DNA from: Byssothecium circinans
Lineage: Eukaryota; Ascomycota; Dothideomycetes; Pleosporales; Massarinaceae
Direction: 5' to 3'
Length of the DNA stretch: 31,454 nucleotides
Assembly: GCA_010015675.1 (NCBI GenBank)
Contig: ML976977.1
Span: 1,698,371 to 1,729,824 of the forward strand
The translations under genes were made by a program, and so were the position numbers. This document shows positions 9,015 to 18,073 of this stretch, piece by piece. Below the pieces are notes generated by a model that saw only the letters and a program-made list of their open reading frames with translations, had not been told where the DNA came from and ran no database searches. The number at the start of each line of letters is the position of its first letter. Position 1 is the first letter of the stretch.

Positions 9015-9452
9015 GGCGTCCGTCTACAAACTCTATTCAAGCGCTCAGAAACCTTTCACTGACTCAGTCACGTTCATGTTGGTACATTTCAACATTGAAT
9101 TGAAGGAACGAAGTGACGTCTACTAGCGCGATGCAAGTCAGGAACGCGTTTGCTTGGCGCCTGCCCCGCCATCGGATTACGCGAATACGATACGCGGGGC
9201 TCGATTACCTACGCATGTACTACCAGTGGGCAGTGGTAAGACATTCACTGCGCGTGCCTGGCCGTGTGTGATCCCGTGAGAGTGCGTCAACGGACCCAGT
9301 GATTCTTTCTATGACTCCTCCATACTCCCTGTCCTCTCACTAAAACCTCAACGCCCCTTTTTGCTGACCTTGCTGCTCTTTACAGCCCACATCAACGCCA
9401 AACCCCGCCTCTGTACTCCCCCAGGCCTCACGCACCAGGCCTCACTACAACC
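9015..9452. promoter_or_regulatory. Divergent promoter region DCD1 / ATG7
   Basis: These 438 bp lie between the two start codons and contain no ORF of note. They hold the Gcn4-like palindrome and CRE-like site near the DCD1 side and a pyrimidine-rich stretch (about 9300-9380) near the ATG7 side, typical of fungal core promoters. Confidence 0.5.
9060..9070. promoter_or_regulatory. Palindromic Gcn4/CpcA-like site
   Basis: TGACTCAGTCA is a perfect 11-bp palindrome containing TGACTCA, the bZIP Gcn4/AP-1 consensus. It lies about 46 bp upstream of the DCD1 start codon in the DCD1-ATG7 divergent promoter. A TGACGTC (CRE-like) follows at 9114-9120. Function is inferred from motif only. Confidence 0.35.
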
Positions 9453-11709
9453 ATGACGACCCCGACGGCGCTCCGGTTCGCGCCCTGGCAGAGCGATGTC
9501 GACGTGCAGTTCTACGCCGCCCTCGCCCACATTAAGATCAACCATGACAAGCTCGACGACTCGGCGCGCAAGGTATTGGGCTTGTACGAAGTGCGCCCAG
9601 GTGATCACGCGGCGCGCTCGATGCGCATACAGATCCATCCCAACGCGTTGACTTCGGATGACACGCCGCCGAATTTCTGCCGCGCCGAGGGCATCATCAA
9701 GAACTGCAACACCATCGACGACTTCAGAAGGCTCGACCGACCCGCTATCCTGGAAAGATGCGGCCAGACGGTTAGTTGCATGCACCCCTACGCTCACCTG
9801 CCTCCCTAACGCGCTGCAGATATGGGAAGCGATCCATGACGGCTCCATCTACGAGTGCCCGTCCCTCCTCTCTGCCTTCACCCTCATCACCTTCGCGAAC
9901 CTCAAGAAATACACATTCACATACCACTTTGGCTTCCCAGCGATACAGTCGGAACCGCCGTGGAAACAGGTCGGAGGTGTGAGCCGGTTGAATTCGCGCG
10001 AGACAACCCAGCTGGTAGACGCGGTACAGACATGGAAATACAGCTCAGACACCCGCCAGCGAGGCTTCTTCCTGGCAAAGAAAATGCGCGGAAGCGAGAC
10101 AGATAGCCAAGGCCGACCCAAGACGCCCGCGACGCCGATAGACGAGCTTGGATATGCATGGAAGATAGGGCGTTTAGACGCTTATGAGAAGGGCTTCTTC
10201 GACGGCGTGGACAAGAGCGATCGCTTTGTGGCATTTGCAGACCCCTCGACATATGACGAGAACCCCGGCTGGCCTCTAAGAAACCTCCTGATCCTCATAC
10301 GGCATCGATGGCGTCTGGACGACGTGCAGATATTGTGCTATCGAGATACCCACGTACGCCGCGACAACGCTAACTCACTGATACTGCAGCTGCAATCAGA
10401 GCCCGCGCCTGAAGCTCCATCATCGCCTGCGGAAGGAAGCACTCAATCAAAGATACCTAAATTGCCCAAGGTCACTGGCTGGGAACGCAGCGAGGCCGGC
10501 AAACTCACAGCGCGCAGTGTCGATTTGTCAGAGTACATGGATGAGCGCAAACTCGCAGACCAGGCCGTAGATCTGAATCTCAAGCTCATCAAATGGCGGA
10601 TAGCACCGAGTATTGACCTTGACGTGATCAAGAATTGTAAATGTCTACTGCTTGGTGCTGGAACTTTGGGCTCATACGTTTCACGAATACTTATGGGGTG
10701 GGGTGTTAGGAAGATTTCATTCATCGACAACGCAAACGTCAGCTTCTCGAATCCAGTACGGCAGCCTCTCTTTGACTTCAAAGACTGCGTGCAGGGTGGC
10801 GCGAAGAAGGCCGAGCGAGCTGCTGAAGCATTAGAGGAGATATACCCTGGTGTAGAATCTGCTGGGCATGTTATGGAAGTTCCCATGCTAGGTCATCCAA
10901 TTACAGACGAAGCCAAGACGAAGACTCATTTCGAGAAGCTGAAGACGTTGATAGACGAGCACGACGCCATTTTTCTGCTCATGGATACACGGGAGAGTCG
11001 ATGGCTACCTACAGTAATGGGCAAGTCGTCTGGGAAGATTGTGTTGAACGCAGCTTTGGGTTTCGACACATACGTGGTCATGCGGCATGGTTTGAAACCC
11101 AACAATGAGGAGGGTCAGGAAGAAGTCGGCTGCTATTTTTGCAACGACGTGGTTGCACCGGCGGATGTGAGTGCCAAGACTAACAACATTTGACGATGCA
11201 TTGACGCTCTTCAGTCCCTTAGCAACGCCACTCTGGACCAACAGTGCACCGTAACCCGCCCCGGCGTCGCTCCCCTCGCCTCCAGCCTCCTTGTCGAACT
11301 CCTGGTTAGCATTCTTCAACACCCCTCTAAAGCACGTGCGCCCGTCGACGCTTCCAAGAACCCAACCGTAATGTCCTCCCTCTCGTCCTCCCACCCCTCG
11401 CTACCAGCCCCATTCGTCCATCCTCTAGGAAACGTCCCCCACACCATCCGCGGCTACCTCAACAACTTTAGTAACCTCCAGGTCTCGGGCCAACCGTACG
11501 ACTGCTGCTCTGCTTGCAGTGACAGGGTTGTCAAGGCGTACGAGGAGGACAATTGGGGGTTTGTGAAGAGGGCTTTGAATGAGAAGGGATGGGTAGAAGA
11601 GATGAGTGGATTGAAAGAAGTGCAGAGACTGGCCGATGAGGCAGTAGAGGGGTTGGAGTGGAGTGACGACGAAGGGGAGATGGACGAGGGCGAAGGTGAG
11701 CTGCTTTAA
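9453..11709 (+). CDS. ATG7: Ubiquitin-like modifier-activating enzyme ATG7 (autophagy E1)
   Basis: It activates Atg8 and Atg12 by adenylation and thioester transfer, then passes them to Atg3 and Atg10; it is cytosolic. The exons are 9453-9770, 9820-11166 and 11215-11709, giving 719 residues, close to the usual 630-710. The introns (49 and 48 nt) are GT-AG with CTAAC branch sites. The N-terminal domain begins [19 protein letters not shown]. The nucleotide-binding loop is [14 protein letters not shown] (GAGTLG 385-390), followed by [16 protein letters not shown] and [15 protein letters not shown] and CCSACSDR supply zinc-site cysteines. The catalytic Cys is residue 566 in [10 protein letters not shown], placed just after the second intron. 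The tail is acidic. It is convergent with the MARVEL gene. Confidence 0.96.
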
Positions 11710-12047
11710 TGAGGAAATTTTTGGGTACGAATGATTGCGCGAAGGATTGTTTGCATGGCTTGGACGTTTTGGTGTATAGGGTCTTTCTTTTATACTTATT
11801 GCATTATATTACAGTGGCTTTCCTGATTACATGTATCTGAAAGACGGTCGATGTCCTACTTTTAAATGGCCTAATAGGGGGTACAAAGTCAACAAAAGCT
11901 CCTCTAAAAGAGTGCTAGTGCGCTTTGTCCTGACTCTAGGACTGGAAAGTCTAGAGTCTAGAGCCACATGAAGTGTTCAGCGCACTGTGTACCTAGAAAT
12001 TTACTTGGCTTAACTCAAAGCCCGAACCTAAAAGCGCACAGCCCAAA
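11710..12047. other. Convergent 3' region between ATG7 and the MARVEL gene
   Basis: No coding sequence was seen in these 338 bp. A CTAGAGTC-rich stretch near 11935-11962 contains a small direct repeat (TCTAGAGTCTAGAG). It probably contains both transcripts' 3' ends. Confidence 0.4.
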
Positions 12048-12713
12048 TTACAACCTGCCATTCTGCGCCGTTTTTGCAATCAGCTCGTACATAGGCAGAC
12101 GATCCTCATTCTCGACCGATGATCCTTCCCGCACAACACCACTCTCCATCCCCGCCTCCTCTCCTATTCCTTTCCCTTTCCCTTTTTTCATCTTCCTCCC
12201 ATCCCACTTCCGCCGTATCGCCGCCCTAGTCCCTGCACAGCACATCGCACTCGCAAACGCCGCACTCGCCACCCACAACAAAAAATTAACCAAATCCAAC
12301 CACACGGTCCTCTTCACTCTTCCAAAATCCACATTCGCATACGCAGGCTTAATCTCCCTAAGCGGCCGAAAATAAATCGAATAAAAGACACCAAAAAGCG
12401 CAAGCCAAAGGATGCAGAGGACAAATTCGACGAGGAAGATTAATTTGTAGGTACGGATGGTTAGGGCATCGAGGAGGAGAGTGATGAGTGTGAGGCCGAA
12501 GACTACTTGCGAGTAGATGAATGGAGACGCGGTGGCACCGTGGGAGAGCTCGACGGCGTGGGATATGCCGGCGGCGAGGGCGAGGAGGAGTTGGAGCACG
12601 CGGATGGCGAGGCGGAAGAGGGTTGTTAGGGGGCTGTTGAGACGGGTGTTGATGGCTTCGGTGAAGGGTTTGGAGGACTGGGTGTTTTGGTGGGTTGTCC
12701 GGGTAGTAGTCAT
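12048..12713 (-). CDS. MARVEL-like four-pass membrane protein
   Basis: The 221-residue single-exon protein has four hydrophobic segments at about 32-54, 64-86, 90-112 and 136-160. This is the layout of fungal MARVEL-domain proteins linked to membrane apposition and vesicle or eisosome-like domains. The N-terminus is Thr/Gln-rich and cytosolic. After the fourth span comes a Lys-rich cytosolic stretch (RRKWDGRKMKKGKGKG) and an acidic end with LPMYELI. The ATG at 12713 is the first in frame. The family call rests on topology, length and general similarity; the exact role is unknown. It is divergent from the Zn2Cys6 gene, with 358 bp between starts. Confidence 0.7.
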   Translation of the reverse strand: MTTTRTTHQNTQSSKPFTEAINTRLNSPLTTLFRLAIRVLQLLLALAAGISHAVELSHGATASPFIYSQVVFGLTLITLLLDALTIRTYKLIFLVEFVLCILWLALFGVFYSIYFRPLREIKPAYANVDFGRVKRTVWLDLVNFLLWVASAAFASAMCCAGTRAAIRRKWDGRKMKKGKGKGIGEEAGMESGVVREGSSVENEDRLPMYELIAKTAQNGRL

Positions 12714-13071
12714 TCTTAGGATGAGAAGGGATTGGAGATTGTAGTGAAGAGATTTTTGGGAAGAGCGAGAGAATTTGTAGGCTTTAAAAATACCTACAAG
12801 GCCAGTAGGGAAGAAAGCTATTGCATGGGTACCCAGACATCATGTACTCAATGATGGTTGATTGGTGTTTCGATGGTTGATTGGCGTTTCAAAGGTTCAA
12901 ACGGGTTAGGCTTGCGGTGGTTTTGTCGATTAAGCGCCGTTGCCTTGCTGCTGCTGCTGCTCCGTATCAATGTGACGCGCGTCAGGTTGGTTTCTAATAT
13001 CCTTCCCGCTCGTACCCGCCCGTACTCGCAAAATTTTCGTTTTCCCTCATTGACCCTTACATCGATTATTG
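12714..13071. promoter_or_regulatory. Divergent promoter region, MARVEL gene / Zn2Cys6 gene
   Basis: No gene was seen. The sequence repeats GGTTGATTGG(C/T)GTTTC twice (about 12855 and 12876), making a 21-bp imperfect tandem repeat. A CTGCTGCTGCTGCTCC run lies near 12947-12962. Confidence 0.4.
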
Positions 13072-14363
13072 ATGGATATTGACACTCCAGAGTCTTACGC
13101 GAGCGGCGGGAGAGGTTCAAATAGTGCGGAAAATGTGGATTCTCGACGCAAAGCATCGCCTGACGACGGTGAAGGTCGACACGGAGCTGAACGGGACAAC
13201 TCGGCAAAGCGACGAGCGCATCGGAAGTCACGTTATGGATGCAAGAATTGTAAGAAGCGACGCATAAAGGTAAACTTTCGGAAGAATTTGTTGTTGATTC
13301 CGTTTGCAGATGGACTAACGACTTGCAGTGCGATGAACGTAAACCAGAATGCAGTAATTGTCGGAGCCGGCAAGTTCGGTGCGACTATCTTTCGGAAACA
13401 AGTCCGATATCGTCGCAGACATCTGGCTTTGAAAACACTCCTAGTCCAACCGCCTTACCGACCGCAGTCAACATGTCCCATGCCGAACTCATGTATCACT
13501 GGACAACGTCCACGTCCTTCACCATCTCCTCTCGCAATGTAGGGGGAACACATTGGTGCCGCGATGTCACAGAAATGGCTCTCAGCCACAGCCATGTCCT
13601 CCACCTGATCTTCGCCCTAACAGCTCTACACCTAGCGTACTGCCGCCCAGCCCGGCGCGAAGAATATGTCGCCAAGGCAGATCACCACTACACCATTGCC
13701 TTATCAACACTATCCACCAACCTTTCCCACATAAACCAAGAGAACTGCGACGCGATCCTAACCTCCGTCCAAATGGTCAGTTTCCTAGCCTGGGCACGCG
13801 GACCCCAACCCGGCGAATTCCTCGCCTTTGGCGACAACGGCCGGTCAGAATGGCTCACCATGTTCCGTGGAATCCGCACCACCATTGAAACAATGGGCCA
13901 ACCGGCCTTTGCAAAATCCTATGTCCCCGCCATCCGCGCAAAAGTGAAACCCCTAGCCCTCAAGAACCCACCTCTTGCCTACCAACAACCCCTCACTGAC
14001 CTAAACGACTACATAATCTACAACTCGAGCCCCGAGTCTCTGGAAACTAACAAGCACTCCTTCGACGTGCTCCTGGAATGCTACAGCAACCGCTACGGCG
14101 GCAAAGATGGAGAGTACCATGTAGTCTTTGCGTGGCTGTATCGCATGGGGGATGCCTTTTTGGAGGCCCTGCAGAGACATGATACAGTGCCGTTGGTCGT
14201 CTATGCGCATTTTGCGGTGCTGATGCATGATATGGAGATTTTTTGGTATATGAAGGGTTGGACTGCGCATGTGCTCGAGGGCATTTGGAATATTTTGAGG
14301 GATGAGGATAGGGTTTATATTCGGTGGGCTTGTGCGGTTGTGGGTTGGATACCGCCGTGTTGA
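13072..14363 (+). CDS. Zn2Cys6 transcription factor
   Basis: This is a fungal-type binuclear zinc cluster regulator. The exons are 13072-13269 and 13329-14363, giving 410 residues. The intron (59 nt, GTAAAC...CTAAC...TTGCAG) splits the zinc cluster just before its third Cys. Joined, it reads CKNCKKRRIK then CDERKPECSNCRSRQVRC, i.e. C-X2-C-X6-C-X6-C-X2-C-X6-C at residues 57-84. The N-terminus is acidic and Ser-rich, followed by a basic run before the cluster. The rest (HSHVLHLIFALTALHLAY, QMVSFLAWARG, FRGIRTTIE) resembles the C-terminal region of sterol-uptake-control (UPC2-like) regulators. Target genes cannot be read from the sequence. I chose ATG 13072 because the codon before it is TTG. 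Confidence 0.9.
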
Positions 14364-15237
14364 TGGATCTTCTTTTACCCTTTATTGTTCTGAGATGTTA
14401 TTTCCTCTTTTGGGGACCGCGTAGTTTGAAATGGTTTAGTGCGTGGTTTGTAATATAGGAGTATGTGGATTGGGCGTGCATGGCTCAGGGAAGGAACTAG
14501 TAAACACGCGGCCTTTGATAGATACTTAAATCGTTCTTGAGATTCATCTCGGTGATAAATTCAAGGCCAATCTCTTGTGAGGATGTGCTGCAACAAGAAG
14601 GCGAACAAATTGTCACTGTTGTAGCCGTATGCCTTGCCCGAACACTTCAGCACATGTTCGTAATATTGATCACGAGCAGCAGCCCTGGAGCACTTAAATT
14701 CACATGCAGTATTCAGTAATGAGGCTCCTTGTCCATGGTCTCGAAACATGATCAACTAATGGGGTTACAGAGCGAGCTGACATCTAAATGCCATGTAATC
14801 GAATTCTAAAGGCGAACCTCCCTACACAGGTGGGGCAAAGGCGGTATCACGTGACCAAAGCCCTCAACATTTAAATATACCAGCTGCGTTCTTGATGATC
14901 TTTGCTCCAATCTAAATCCTACAATACAGCACGTCAAATAAGTTTACTCCGGGTAAAGCCTATTATACGCTCTCCAAAGCCCGTCCTTCGCTTCTCCCAT
15001 CCTGAAGCACCAATCGTCTGGAATCGGCACCGCCACTGATTCAAAAAGTCCGGCCCCGCACTAAACCCAACTTCCTCATTCCCCACGTCCGAACCTCCAA
15101 CAACCCACTCCTGCACCTCGACCTCCATCCAACCCACATCCCTGACCCTCTGGCATCCCCCTTCCCCTTCCCCTTCCCCTTCTCCCTTCCAACCCTCTTC
15201 CTCTCAAACCTACCTACCACCTAGTTATCGGCAAGCC
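14364..15237. other. Intergenic region upstream of the coactosin gene
   Basis: No firm gene was found. A 64-codon minus-strand frame (14755-14561) with three cysteines (CEFKCSRAAARD, then VLKCSGKAYGY) is the most protein-like piece, but it has no signal peptide or context. The last 80 bp are strongly pyrimidine-rich, a usual mark of a fungal promoter close to the transcription start. Confidence 0.4.
15156..15205 (+). promoter_or_regulatory. CT-rich promoter tract with CTTCCC repeats
   Basis: About 50 bp of nearly pure pyrimidine, including several tandem CTTCCC units, end about 33 bp before the coactosin start codon. Such tracts commonly mark highly expressed housekeeping promoters in filamentous fungi. 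Confidence 0.45.
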
Positions 15238-15899
15238 ATGGCGCCCCTCGGCGATCTCCTTTCCGACCCCGAGATCGCGCAAGCGTACGAAGACGTGCGC
15301 TCCGACAAATCGCCGCTGACATGGATGGTTCTCAAGTACGCGTCGGCGACATCTGACTCTTTGGCGCTGGCGCAGACGGGCGAGGGGGACATTAGCGAGG
15401 TTTGCAATGTTTTGGGCGAGGATGAGGCGGCGTATGCGTATGTGAGGATGACGTTGGGGAATGACGAGTATTCGGAACGGACGAAGTTTGTTTTTGTGGT
15501 TTGGGCTGGTGAGTCTTTTTGCCGTTCTGAGTTTCTTTTCGAGGGAGATGGGGATGTGGTGGTAAGTTTGGGAGACGGGGGGTGAATAGAGAGTAGAAGG
15601 GGGAAGGGGAGATGGGGGAAGGATAGGGAAGGATGCTGATGATATGTTACAGGAACTCAGACGAAGATCATGCGCAAGGCGAAGATGAGTTTCCAGAGCG
15701 GCCAGGTCAAGCAGGTGATCCGCACGTATGCGGTAGAAATCCAGACGAGCGATAAGAAGGAACTTGATGCTGAGGCTGTGAGGATGAAGCTCCGCAAGGC
15801 TATGGGTGCTAACTGTGAGTGTTCGCACGTGATGCGCTGACATTTATCCAGTATCGATACTGATATGCTGTAGACGACCGGCAAGGTTCTAACTATTGA
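15238..15899 (+). CDS. Coactosin-like ADF-H actin-binding protein
   Basis: It is a small F-actin-binding protein of the ADF/cofilin-homology fold. The exons are 15238-15508, 15653-15814 and 15874-15899, giving 152 residues, the usual size. The introns are 144 and 59 nt, both GTGAGT...AG. The protein opens with DLLSDPEIAQAYEDVRSDKS, continues with NDEYSERTKFVFVVWAG|TQTKIMRKAKMSFQSG, then VKQVIRTYAVEIQTSDKKEL. The SERTKFVF...W.G and MRKAKMS segments are characteristic of coactosin rather than cofilin. The last exon encodes only DRQGSNY plus part of a Tyr codon. All three joins keep frame. Confidence 0.88.
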
Positions 15900-18073
15900 C
15901 GAAAATATAACGCAGTGATAGACATGAATAAATATTTACCACATCAACATGCAAGCCCGTATCGCGATCATTGAGGGCATGCAGCACCCGTCTTACCTCC
16001 ATGCTAAAGTGTACTTAAGTCTTTGCGTGTCGGATACGGTACTGAACGGTTCTCGACCGTTCTCTCCAGCCTTATCTGGTCTAGCGTCGGCCACTCGTCC
16101 ATATAGTCTCCTCTCCTGAGCTTCACCGCTCAACACACAATTGATCCTTTTCTCTCCATGCTCTCGGTACTTAGCTGTCCAACATCGCGTCTCTCTTATT
16201 GCTTCCTTCTCCGTATGCCCTCTCATGTATAGTCATTTTCTTCGCCCAACGGAATATCTCCACCTTACCCACCACCCTCCATACCTAGCCAGGCTAACCA
16301 TGCGTCCAACGCTGCAACCACAATAGCACGACCACCGGCGGCGCAGATGATGAGCTGTTGCCCCTCAAAGGACACCTTGGGAAAAGTTTGGGTAGGAGGG
16401 CTGCTTATATAGATAGTGAAGTAGATGAATCAAGATCGTTCCTTTGGGGATAGGTTCGAGTGCATCACGGTGACTGATAACGGGTTGCGTTAGTCGTGGC
16501 TTCAGCAAGAAATTAGTAGAGTAGACGTTTAGCCTACCTTAGCACTTCCTACACACAAGGAAAGATAATGTTTGTCATTCATCTAGCCCTAAGTTCCGTG
16601 ACTCCGATGGCATTGTGGATGACATAGTCAAACAGCTTATTTGAAGGTTGACATCTTGCACCTGGTGTTGGATCCTGCTAGAGGCGAGGTTGTGGAGCTG
16701 AAGCTAGCGTCATTTAAGACTCTATAAAGATTCCTAGTTCATATCCGCAAGGCCATTTACCCTCACACTCGCGTCCCGCAATTATGGTCCACTAACTGAC
16801 TTCCTCCAAGGGACCGGAGCGAGGTTAACAATATGGAAAAATCGGTCTAACGTAGTGCTGAGATCACGGTCGATGCGTTCTACTACCTGCCTTCGCCGCC
16901 TTTTCCGAGGTTGCAAGTCATTGCCCAGAAATTTGATATGTATTCATCACTGCGGGTACGTGTGCACGATCAGGGACAGCAACAGTATCGCCGTCAAGTC
17001 ACCTCTAAGTTGCTGATATATGTAATGTAAGGAGCGTATTTGAACCAGTGCCTTTCCATACCCTACAGGCCAAACCTTTCTTCCGAGTCCCAATCTTCCC
17101 ACCCCATCATCCACAATTTTCTCTGTCAAAAACTCACGCACCCATAACGACCATTTTCCACAACGATACCGCCGTATATCTGCCCTTCACCCCGCGATAT
17201 ACTCTCTTGATACCCATCATAAACCACCGTCTCCGTTTCCGTTGGCTTCTTCGCAATACCCCCTTGTAGTTGTCCACCCCCCGCGTTCTCATTCGGCAGT
17301 CTCCCTGTTACAGTTTCCAAGTTTCGGTTCCCCTAGCTGTAGTAGACCTGTATCATGCTATTGAAGTAAAGTCAGCAGTGGATCTACCAACACTATACTA
17401 CTCCCGAGGCCCATCGAGTAACAGTATTGCTCAAAAAATAATACGATAGAGGGGAACAGTGAGGACAGCACTAACCTAGGAGAATTCTCCTACACGAATT
17501 GACTAGGAGATGAGAGCGCCTACGCAAATGTTTCTGGGGCCTCAAAAGCTATTTTTGGAAAATGTGAGTGTGGTCGCTGGGACGAGCGAATTTTAGGAGT
17601 GGCTGTGTGAAGCTCACATGAACGCCCGACCAGTGATGGAGTTGCTGCACCCCAAGTGTCAGCCACCATTGTGAATTGACCAATCTGGACTAGCACCCCT
17701 CGTATTAATCAGCTCTAAGCCCCTATGGCTTCGTCCACGCCCAAATATAACCCCACAACTGGCCTTCGGAAATACGCCCGAATTCGTACCTGAAGTGTTT
17801 TCCTGGAGATGGGGAAACCGAGAGGCTGGAAGTGGGTGGCGTGTCTTTTGACCCGCCACGCGACATCTGGACAGCCACACTCCAAGACACTGGGCAAGTA
17901 GCCTTGGCCTTGGCGCTTGCTTCTCTTGCTTCTCTTGCTTCTTGATAACCATGAAATTCTCCACGGCACGGCCCGGCGCTGAGCTTGTTATTCACCATTT
18001 TATGATCTCACTGTGAAGTAGCCGGAAAACAACAAACACCATACCTTCGAAGCTACGGTCAAGAACCACTCAC
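15900..18073. other. Gene-poor stretch of 2.2 kb
   Basis: No intact gene was seen; many short ORFs occur on both strands with no domain signature. Within it are a possible decayed coding frame (16640-17030), a 16-bp perfect palindrome TAGGAGAATTCTCCTA (17477-17492), and a minus-strand AAGCAAGAG tandem repeat near 17925-17942. The final part must hold the promoter of the membrane-protein gene at 18074. Confidence 0.45.
16640..17030 (+). pseudogene. Possible decayed coding frame, unidentified
   Basis: One + frame reads with only three internal stops for about 130 codons: AYLKVDILHLVLDPARGE, then VHIRKAIYPHTRVPQLW, then EITVDAFYYLPSPPFPRLQV, ending in TAA at 17028-17030. The phrases look protein-like, but I do not recognise the family. 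The stops (TAA, TGA, TAA) are again without obvious frameshift. It may be a RIP-like relic of a repeated sequence or gene, or chance. Confidence 0.25.

Noticed and set aside
9348..9848. 166-codon minus-strand frame over the ATG7 5' end
   Set aside because: It is a shadow of the first ATG7 exon and its promoter; the plus strand has the conserved protein.
12048..12375. Plus-strand frame opposite the MARVEL gene
   Set aside because: The minus strand gives four regular membrane segments and a good start; the plus strand reading is antisense.
15214..15843. 209-codon minus-strand frame over the coactosin gene
   Set aside because: It is antisense to an actin-binding protein whose three exons join in frame and match the family.
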